In this document: in pieces, positions 42,134-47,707 of the stretch
Position numbering within the stretch: position 1 is the first letter of the stretch
How the letters are laid out: every line of letters begins with the position of its first letter
Virus record (IMG/VR): IMGVR_UViG_3300020469_002906
Location: 1-47,707 of that record
Direction: 5' to 3' (one strand)
Source: a virus
DNA: 47,707 bases
The notes under the pieces: generated by a model
What the model was told of the DNA's origin: nothing
The model's database searches: none
What the model saw: only the letters and a program-made list of their open reading frames with translations
Position numbers and translations under genes: made by a program

Positions 42134-42945
42134 AGTTTACCAGTAAACTGTGCAACAGCTGGCATATTACCAGAGAAAGCGTAAGTGCCAATGTGTTGAG
42201 TTTTCATCCAAGGACATAAGTATATGTCACCACCTATCTTACGCCACATTTGGCAGAACATATAATCTTCACTTAAATACCTGTCTGAACCACCATCAGT
42301 AATACTACCTTTACTATCAATAACAGTATCAAAGTAAGCGTGAATATATCTTGAGCCATCAAAATGTTGTTGGCCAACATGATCTGGTTTATAGTGTATT
42401 TGTGGGTATGCTTCTTTCATTTGGTCAAATACTTGACGTTGAACTAACATAAAACCAGTACCAATCTCCATCACTTTTAATGGTTCGGTAACTTGGAATT
42501 GATCTGTTCCTTTCACTACATTGAATACATATTCCCCAACTAAAGCCTCAAGTTCACCTGGATCCATATCTTTATGTTCTCTAGCTGCATGGGCTATATT
42601 ACCCCAATTGATAGATTTTTTAGGATAAGGACCGCCAGATACTTCCTTATTCATTGCTAATAAAGCTAATACATCTTGTGGATTATAATGTATATCAGAA
42701 TCAATGAATAATAGATGGGTAAAACCCGATCTTAAAAATTCATCAACCAAATAATTTCTTGCTCTTGTAATTAACGACTCATTGAAAAGGAATGAAAACT
42801 TGGTTTCTACCCCATACTTATTCATTTGCGATTGAAGGTCTAAACATGATTTAATATAAAGACCATGTGCCATACCACCATACATTGGCGTTGCAATGAA
42901 CAGTTTATGTTTTTTCAATTCATCTACTTTAACTTGAATTTCCAT
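42130..42945 (-). CDS. Glycosyltransferase-like protein (GT-A, phage family)
   Basis: 271 residues. KLFIATPMYGGMAHGLYIKS begins the nucleotide-sugar binding domain, with the metal motif LLFIDSDIHYNPQD (DSD) and acceptor-side SEDYMFCQMWRKIGG, then CPWMKTQHIG. Similar proteins are common in T4-like cyanophages. Substrate unknown: DNA or surface glycosylation are possibilities. First gene of the replication operon after the winged-helix gene, preceded by a GATAAATA element and a terminator-like hairpin. Confidence 0.8.
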   Translation of the reverse strand: MEIQVKVDELKKHKLFIATPMYGGMAHGLYIKSCLDLQSQMNKYGVETKFSFLFNESLITRARNYLVDEFLRSGFTHLLFIDSDIHYNPQDVLALLAMNKEVSGGPYPKKSINWGNIAHAAREHKDMDPGELEALVGEYVFNVVKGTDQFQVTEPLKVMEIGTGFMLVQRQVFDQMKEAYPQIHYKPDHVGQQHFDGSRYIHAYFDTVIDSKGSITDGGSDRYLSEDYMFCQMWRKIGGDIYLCPWMKTQHIGTYAFSGNMPAVAQFTGKL

Positions 42946-42956
42946 AATATTTCCAT

Positions 42957-42998
42957 AAAAAAATTAGGACTAATAAAATATATTTATCAGCCCTAATT
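42957..42998 (-). terminator. Long AT hairpin with T-run after the winged-helix gene
   Basis: Outer stem AATTAGG/CCTAATT (42992-42998 with 42962-42968), an inner ATAAA/TTTAT stem and a run of seven T on the minus strand just downstream. Fits a rho-independent terminator. Confidence 0.65.
42981..42988 (-). promoter_or_regulatory. Possible late-type element GATAAATA
   Basis: Fits NATAAATA, 36 bases before the glycosyltransferase-like ATG, but lies within the loop of a terminator-like hairpin in a very AT-rich spacer. Weak. Confidence 0.3.
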
Positions 42999-43016
42999 CA
43001 AAATTAAACAACTATT

Positions 43017-43286
43017 TTAGGCAAAAGCATTAATGCCTTGTGAACGTAGCGCCATAACACCAGCAGCTATGATCTCTTTGGTTGGTTTGCCCAACCTGTA
43101 AAAACTCACTCTTGAACCAGAAACTTTTTTTGAGTTTCTATAAATTGAGTAACCTTTTTTTCTCAAGGTATCAACCATGGCTGATGGGTTTTTAACACCA
43201 AATTTAGAACGCATTTGGTTGGCGGTGAGCGTATTGTATCCATCAGTTTTTGAAAGATACTTTACAATGCGGCTCTCGATTGACAT
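43017..43286 (-). CDS. Winged-helix DNA-binding protein, 89 residues
   Basis: ATG at 43286 with GGAG site; an upstream TTG is not used. Helix-turn-helix block LTANQMRSKFGVKNPSAMVD followed by wing SIYRNSKK...SFYRLGKPTKE, the pattern of a small winged-helix family found in many T4-like marine phages. Probably a transcription or replication regulator. The unit is isolated by tandem hairpins upstream and a long hairpin downstream. Confidence 0.85.
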   Translation of the reverse strand: MSIESRIVKYLSKTDGYNTLTANQMRSKFGVKNPSAMVDTLRKKGYSIYRNSKKVSGSRVSFYRLGKPTKEIIAAGVMALRSQGINAFA

Positions 43287-43300
43287 AAACAACTCCAAAA

Positions 43301-43330
43301 TAAAATGAGCAACACTTAAAGGGGTTGCTC
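43301..43330 (-). terminator. Terminator hairpin before the winged-helix gene
   Basis: Minus-strand GAGCAAC/GTTGCTC (7 bp) followed by ATTTTATTTT. Second of two tandem hairpins after the CobS-like gene. Confidence 0.75.
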
Positions 43331-43342
43331 TTCCCTTTTTAC

Positions 43343-43369
43343 AAAAGCTTTTAGGCCTTAAAAGCTTTT
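43343..43369 (-). terminator. Perfect 11-bp hairpin after the CobS-like gene
   Basis: AAAAGCTTTTA and TAAAAGCTTTT form an 11-bp stem around a 5-base loop (AGGCC on the minus strand). First of two tandem hairpins; each arm is itself nearly palindromic around AAGCTT. Confidence 0.65.
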
Positions 43370-43381
43370 TAGGGGCGGTGG

Positions 43382-44533
43382 TTATGATACACTCTCATCA
43401 GGTTGGGGAGTTTCGGGAGTTTCTTCACCTGTGAGTAGTGAGTCAGCATCAGCACCAGAATCAACTTTGGTATACAAGTCTAAGAAAGTAGCCTTGGTGT
43501 CCTCGTCAAATCGAGCAATACACTTAGCAATACTCTTTAACTTATCGGAGAATATACCAAAAGTTCTGGATATGTGAACCAATCGTCTAGTCGATATGAC
43601 TTCATCACAACCACCTTGTTCAAATGTTTTACGGATAACTTCAGCCCAAATGACAAGCTTCTCAGCAAAATCATCATCTTGACCATCTAATTCTTTTTTG
43701 AGAATGTTAATCTCAATCTTTCTTGAAGGCCAATCTTGCTCTTCAGTTGTAGGGAATCTTTCTAAGAAAGCTTCGTTTAGTACATTAGTGTACATATAAC
43801 GACCATCATCTGAGCCTTTGCCTTTTGTATTAGCAGTAGCAAAGATTGTAAAACCTTCAGCAGGTTCTACGATCTCACCTTTCTTTTTAAGAAGAAATGG
43901 CTTGCCCTCTAGGACACGTTGCAACGAAGCAAGATTGTTCGCACCATAGTCTATTTCATCTATACATAATACAGCACCTTGCTTCGCCGCCACCGTGACT
44001 GGACCATCTCGCCATTCCATCTGACCGTTAATCAATACATAATTACCAAGTAAATCGCCTTCATCAGTTTCAGGCGTCATTGAGATACAAACATACTTGC
44101 GTTTGTTTCTCGCACAAGCTTGTTCAACGGACATTGTTTTACCATTACCAGATTGACCTGTGATAAAACATGGAAAAAACTTTTTGGATTTAATAATACT
44201 TTCAACATCTTTGTAGATGCCAAAAGGAACATAGTTTGAGTATTTTTCAGGAATCAAACTATCAACTTCTAAAGAAGTGACAACAGAATTAATTACATTT
44301 GCCTCTGCTGTTGGTGTTTTTTTGATTGTTGTCTTAGGTAATTTAACTACCTTAGCAACATACTCTGAAGCGTCATAAACGCCACGACCTATTCTTAGGT
44401 CTTTTTGATTTGTAAACCAATATGGATGGGCGATGCCTGTATTAACCATAATGTCTTTAATATCAGCTGTGGTAATTGATTCTTTACCCAACTTTTTAAC
44501 TGCTTCAATAAATGTTTCTCTAACTGCTTTCAT
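43382..44533 (-). CDS. MoxR/CobS-like AAA ATPase
   Basis: 383 residues. The N-terminal helical part (1-100) is followed by an AAA module with Walker A TGQSGNGKTMS (about 124-134), Walker B VLCIDEIDYG, sensor 1 FTIFATANTKG, and an Arg finger region FLERFP. In cyanophages this family is labelled CobS, but the role in phages is not cobalamin synthesis as far as I know. MoxR-type AAA proteins pair with VWA-domain partners to remodel or insert metals in target proteins; here the partner lies directly upstream. It has its own sigma70-type promoter at 44571-44599. Confidence 0.88.
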   Translation of the reverse strand: MKAVRETFIEAVKKLGKESITTADIKDIMVNTGIAHPYWFTNQKDLRIGRGVYDASEYVAKVVKLPKTTIKKTPTAEANVINSVVTSLEVDSLIPEKYSNYVPFGIYKDVESIIKSKKFFPCFITGQSGNGKTMSVEQACARNKRKYVCISMTPETDEGDLLGNYVLINGQMEWRDGPVTVAAKQGAVLCIDEIDYGANNLASLQRVLEGKPFLLKKKGEIVEPAEGFTIFATANTKGKGSDDGRYMYTNVLNEAFLERFPTTEEQDWPSRKIEINILKKELDGQDDDFAEKLVIWAEVIRKTFEQGGCDEVISTRRLVHISRTFGIFSDKLKSIAKCIARFDEDTKATFLDLYTKVDSGADADSLLTGEETPETPQPDESVS

Positions 44534-44570
44534 AATGTAAAACTCCCAAGTTTTGTTAATCTATGGTACC

Positions 44571-44623
44571 ATCCTATCAGCACCAACCCCAATTGTCAAG
44601 CGATAATGTTGCATTTTTACAAC
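44571..44623 (-). promoter_or_regulatory. Sigma70-type promoter A with upstream dyad
   Basis: On the minus strand: TTGACA at 44599-44594, 17-base spacer, TAGGAT at 44576-44571, 38 bases before the CobS-like ATG. The dyad GTTGTAAAAATGCAAC occupies 44623-44608, 8 bases before the -35, and overlaps the last codons of the VWA gene. It shares with promoter B the strings CGCTTGACA and TAGGATGG followed by CATAGA. Confidence 0.85.
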
Positions 44624-46959
44624 TTTACCGCAATTTTTTCTACAAATTTCGTTGCCAATATACGATTGACCTCTCTAGATTTGTTCATTTTAGTGAATTG
44701 GCTTGCAAGGCTTCTGGTACTAATTTTGTTTTTATCAGCAACCTCAAACTCAAACTCTTCACCATCAGTAGTAAGCTTGTTACTATCATTTAAAATGTAA
44801 AACTGATCAAAGCCTCTATTATATGATTCTAAAAACTTTTGCTTTCTCGCAAGTTTTTTAGCCGCATCTTTTATTTCCCAAGTAGCATAAAAATTGGAAG
44901 CTTTGGTAACATTTTTAGGTACATATCTATAATTAATTGCATCACTCATTTTAGTTGAAACAAAAAAACCAAAAACTTGAGAATCAGTTTTAGCTTTGAG
45001 CCATTCTAGTAAATCGTTAGTCATACAATTATTTCTACTACTTGTAACAGCTGATGATGCCCAACGAATCTTAGTATCTTGTAAGATTGTATTTACATTG
45101 CGATCACAATATACAAATTTCCACTGGTTGTATTTTTCATCCCATGTATGATAACCACTATTATGATTAGAATCACCATCATGCACAAAAATAGTATTCA
45201 CAATATCTAAATTGTGTTTCTGTCTAAACTCTGGTACAATTGAACCTAAAGCAACGATAGATTCATTCAATGGTGTGCTACTTAAATGTAATGCCTGTGG
45301 AATATTCTGATAATTAACAGACATTTTGCTGTAGCTCCAAGAAGATTTACCCATGAGTAAATTTTCAAAAGCTTCTTTATAGGCAGCTGCACCCATATCT
45401 GAATTAATAAATTCTCTTAACGCCCAGTCATCATGAAGATCAAGAGTGTTCTCAGCCGTGTGCCATTTAGCAGTTGGATCAGTTTTATATCCATCTTTAT
45501 CATAATTTTGAACAAGCGGTGAAGAAGTGAAACCAAAAACTCTAAATGGTATTTGAACTTTCTTACAAAAAGCAGTAAGAATAAGAATCTGCTCAATTGA
45601 ACCAGCCATGTTACGATCCATAGAACCAGATAAATCTAATACAAGAATCATTCCGTGATTTTTACCTTTCGGTAATTTTGTCAACTTACGGAAAATTTGA
45701 TCGTCAAACTTATACTTGTAAATTTTGTTAACATCAATATCGCCAGAGGTATACAGTCTAGCCTTGGCATATTTTGTAGCAGCTTTTTTCATTTCAAAAT
45801 CTTTAGCCATCAATGAGATAAAACGATCATTTTTCTTTTTAAACTCATTCATAATATGACCACGATTGAAAAGTTTTTTAACTTCTTCACCACCAAGATT
45901 ACTTCTCCAGTTAGTCTGGTTTGAAAAGTAATAATCACTACGTTGTGATAACCCATTGTAGAAATCTGTCATATTTTTATTGACTAATTTAGTATCTTCT
46001 ATGATTCTATCTAATCTTGGCTTTGGTATATTAATATAAACATTTTCTAAACAGTTAACATCAAGTAATTGGTTCTCATTATTTCTAAATGACTCATCAG
46101 TTTCACAAGATGGTTCGTATACTTCATCACCATCAACATTACCATGAGCTGACTCAGCATCTACATTTGAGTCTTTTTTATCATCACCGCCATCTTCAGC
46201 AGTTGAATCATCAACATCAGATTCATTTTCTTCAGTATCTTCTTCTGTAACTTCAGATTCAGGTCCTGATTCTTCAGATTCATTTTCATTATCCGAATCA
46301 CCATTAGCGGAAAAACCAGTTTGATCAGATTCACCAAGTGAATCTTCATCACCATCTTCTTCTATATCTGTATAATCAAACATAGTAACAGTTTCTTTTT
46401 CTTCTTCTACTGCCTGATCCCATAATCTATCAGTCATAGCAACAACATCATCCCATGATTCAAGATTTTTAATCTCTTCAATGATTGACAACTCTTCATT
46501 AGAGAATTGAATAGGCATAGAGTAAGAGCTCTTTGTAAAAACATTAACTCTATCAATAAAAGGGCATTTATTTATTTCTTCAACATCTTGAATACCAAAT
46601 AGATTCATACCCATAATCTCATTAAAACCTTTAACATAAGATTTTACAAGACCTGGATATTTTCTTTTGATTTTTTTCTCAATGCGAGCATCTTCAATAA
46701 CATTAAGAAAACCTTTGTAGTTTTTGCCTTTATTAGATCCAGCGCCATGCCAGCCATCTGCTGGAGTATTTAAAGCATGGCCAACTTCATGACTCATTAA
46801 TAAATCATAGAGCTCTGGACTCATATCTTTCCAGATAGGGCAAGTAAGGACTCTTGTTGTAGGATTGAAAGATGCTGTATCAACTTTTTTATGTTGTACA
46901 GTAACATTTTCAGTAGCAAGTAATTTTGCTAGTTGTGTTTTTTGTTCTACTATTGACAT
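44617..46959 (-). CDS. VWA-domain protein with HExxH-like metallopeptidase site (CobT-like)
   Basis: 780 residues from ATG at 46959 (GGAG site; TTG 12 bases upstream rejected). The N-terminal part has SHEVGHALNTP (about 63-73), a His-Glu-x-x-His zinc motif in a gluzincin-like setting. Then comes a very acidic linker (about 195-290, Glu/Asp runs). The C-terminal VWA domain has the MIDAS start ILVLDLSGSMDRN (Asp-x-Ser-x-Ser), a FVHDGDSNHN loop and downstream Thr/Asp residues. The layout resembles CobT of aerobic cobaltochelatase and BatA-like partners of MoxR proteins. Likely works with the adjacent AAA protein as a remodelling or protease machine; metal insertion is unproven. Confidence 0.87.
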   Translation of the reverse strand: MSIVEQKTQLAKLLATENVTVQHKKVDTASFNPTTRVLTCPIWKDMSPELYDLLMSHEVGHALNTPADGWHGAGSNKGKNYKGFLNVIEDARIEKKIKRKYPGLVKSYVKGFNEIMGMNLFGIQDVEEINKCPFIDRVNVFTKSSYSMPIQFSNEELSIIEEIKNLESWDDVVAMTDRLWDQAVEEEKETVTMFDYTDIEEDGDEDSLGESDQTGFSANGDSDNENESEESGPESEVTEEDTEENESDVDDSTAEDGGDDKKDSNVDAESAHGNVDGDEVYEPSCETDESFRNNENQLLDVNCLENVYINIPKPRLDRIIEDTKLVNKNMTDFYNGLSQRSDYYFSNQTNWRSNLGGEEVKKLFNRGHIMNEFKKKNDRFISLMAKDFEMKKAATKYAKARLYTSGDIDVNKIYKYKFDDQIFRKLTKLPKGKNHGMILVLDLSGSMDRNMAGSIEQILILTAFCKKVQIPFRVFGFTSSPLVQNYDKDGYKTDPTAKWHTAENTLDLHDDWALREFINSDMGAAAYKEAFENLLMGKSSWSYSKMSVNYQNIPQALHLSSTPLNESIVALGSIVPEFRQKHNLDIVNTIFVHDGDSNHNSGYHTWDEKYNQWKFVYCDRNVNTILQDTKIRWASSAVTSSRNNCMTNDLLEWLKAKTDSQVFGFFVSTKMSDAINYRYVPKNVTKASNFYATWEIKDAAKKLARKQKFLESYNRGFDQFYILNDSNKLTTDGEEFEFEVADKNKISTRSLASQFTKMNKSREVNRILATKFVEKIAVKL

Positions 46960-46991
46960 TAAAACTCCCAATTAATTAACTCTATGATTCC

Positions 46992-47047
46992 ATCCTATAG
47001 GTACCATCTCTAAATGTCAAGCGTTAATTTTGTTGTATTTTTGCAAC
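46992..47047 (-). promoter_or_regulatory. Sigma70-type promoter B with upstream dyad
   Basis: On the minus strand: TTGACA at 47020-47015, 17-base spacer, TAGGAT at 46997-46992, 33 bases before the VWA gene ATG. Upstream (47047-47032) lies GTTGCAAAAATACAAC, a 16-base imperfect dyad, 11 bases before the -35. Nearly identical in plan and much of its sequence to promoter A at 44571. Confidence 0.85.
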
Positions 47048-47049
47048 AA

Positions 47050-47115
47050 TGGAGCGGTGTCGTGGAGTTACACCACGCTTACAGGTTGGAGCCTGATTGT
47101 CCTACGACCCACCGC
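47050..47115 (-). ncRNA. GC-rich cloverleaf-like RNA candidate (tRNA-like)
   Basis: A strikingly GC-rich 66-base island between the edge gene and promoter B. On the minus strand, a closing stem GCGGTG (47115-47110) pairs with CACCGC (47059-47054), enclosing three hairpins: GTC-GTAG-GAC (47108-47099), CAGG-CTCCAA-CCTG (47095-47082) and CGTGG-TGTAACT-CCACG (47077-47061). The last has the 5-bp stem and 7-base loop of a T arm, adjoins a 7-base acceptor half (6 of 7 paired), and is followed by T-CCA. This is tRNA-like geometry with a stunted D arm. But the T loop lacks TTC, and the middle arm does not give a 7-base anticodon loop, so it is not an ordinary tRNA. Strand is assumed from gene direction and the CCA end. 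Confidence 0.55.
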
Positions 47116-47140
47116 ATATTCTGTAAATACTATAACACAG

Positions 47141-47707
47141 CTATCTGCCAATTTGGGGCAAATATGAATCTTTTACCTCATTCCATGATTTATATATTAA
47201 ATCATCATAAAATAAACTTTCTTTAGATTCTCTACCTTTTTTGACCAATTGTTTGATTCTAGGTTTTGCATACTTGTATTTCCATAATTCAGACAAAGCT
47301 TCGGTAGAATTATCAAATGACTTTGTTAAATCTTCTATCTTGGCTTCGCCTCTCAAGTATGCACAGCTTTTATCATATAAGGGGCAAAAGTAAACGCCTC
47401 TTGCGTGATCAGATTTCATAATTTCTTTTGGTATATTACCTAGTTTACTATATGTAAAAGCATACGATCTATGCCTATGATCTCTTTTTAATTGTTGACC
47501 ATTTGGTCTTTTGGCAACATACCATTCAAAATATTTTCGTGGGTGGTTTTTCATCAACCAATGTCTAATTTGATATATTGTTTTCTTTGTTGGTTCGTAT
47601 GAAACAGAACCACTTGTAAAGCCCATTGGCTTCCAATATTTTAGATTATCATATTGTGATAGACCACCTTTTTTTGTTTTACCATAAAGTGATGTTGTTG
47701 TTACACT
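47141..47707 (-). CDS. DUF4338-like phage protein, C-terminal part (5' end beyond window)
   Basis: The frame is open to the window edge; 188 codons are visible and the start is missing. It begins ...TTTSLYGKTKKGGLSQYD, then LKYWKPMGFTSGSVSYEPTK, which matches the TTSLYGSSKSSSQYD region of the 372-residue protein encoded at 25248. A later block SDHARGVYFCPLYDKSCAYLRG follows, and the chain ends QIGR. The two are paralogs within one phage. Function unknown. It is followed by the structured RNA candidate and promoter for the VWA gene. Confidence 0.7.
   Translation of the reverse strand, partial: SVTTTSLYGKTKKGGLSQYDNLKYWKPMGFTSGSVSYEPTKKTIYQIRHWLMKNHPRKYFEWYVAKRPNGQQLKRDHRHRSYAFTYSKLGNIPKEIMKSDHARGVYFCPLYDKSCAYLRGEAKIEDLTKSFDNSTEALSELWKYKYAKPRIKQLVKKGRESKESLFYDDLIYKSWNEVKDSYLPQIGR

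Noticed and set aside
43382-44533. Cobalamin biosynthesis role for the CobS-like protein
   Set aside because: No other cobalamin gene is present and the AAA motif set is generic for MoxR-type ATPases. The name is inherited from cyanophage annotation.
47050-47115. Ordinary tRNA gene
   Set aside because: The T loop lacks TTCRA, the D arm has 3 pairs and a 4-base loop, and no 5-bp/7-base anticodon arm can be drawn. Kept only as a tRNA-like RNA candidate.

Overview
The window is an AT-rich, very compact stretch of a large marine T4-like (Straboviridae/Kyanoviridae-type) myovirus genome. Every gene I accept lies on the minus strand, mostly joined by ATGA or TAATG overlaps. Identity rests on a near-complete T4 replication core: sliding clamp (gp45), clamp loader (gp44, gp62), RegA, family B polymerase (gp43), UvsX, gp41 helicase and gp61 primase. 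Modules typical of marine T4-like phages are also present (Hsp20, CobS-like/VWA pair, 2OG-Fe(II) oxygenases, DUF6321, DUF5872, DUF6267). Low GC plus a phage-borne formate dehydrogenase suggest a relative of phages of streamlined marine heterotrophs such as SAR11 or OM43 methylotrophs. That host assignment is inference.

Layout in transcription order, from high to low coordinates. 47.7-43.0 kb: a partial gene of unknown function; a GC-rich cloverleaf-like RNA candidate; two near-identical sigma70-type promoters, each driving one member of a VWA/metallopeptidase-like and MoxR/CobS-like AAA pair; then a winged-helix protein. 42.9-38.0 kb: a glycosyltransferase, DUF3310, gp45, gp44, an oxygenase inserted before gp62, RegA, and an Hsp20 unit flanked by hairpins. 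38.0-33.8 kb: a DUF4422-like glycosyltransferase, two tandem paralogous 2OG oxygenases, an M15 endolysin and a TorF-like outer-membrane protein. 33.8-25.2 kb: small proteins, DNA polymerase, another oxygenase, a membrane protein, UvsX, helicase, and a paralog of the first partial gene.

25.2-7.6 kb is late/structural in character and has good TATAAATA-type late promoters. It carries modular proteins (KxDG ligase-like DUF6267, DUF5872, a nucleotidyltransferase-kinase fusion, DUF6321, and two long repeat proteins). Several of these begin with a peptide like the T4 internal-protein capsid-targeting sequence and are studded with (I/L)-x-E sites. I propose that they form a set of capsid-internal cargo. 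A six-gene sugar/surface-glycan cassette (16.6-21.4 kb) sits inside this block.

7.6-0 kb: an overlapping i-spanin/o-spanin pair, a further lipoprotein, small membrane proteins, gp61 primase, then a metabolic cassette: ThyX, a NrdA with an embedded glutaredoxin domain, a 50-residue protein, IscU, a class 3 lipase, and the first 145 codons of an NAD-dependent formate dehydrogenase cut by the window edge. Together these point to nucleotide synthesis, one-carbon/redox supply and Fe-S assembly during infection. There is no gene-free stretch longer than 300 bases.
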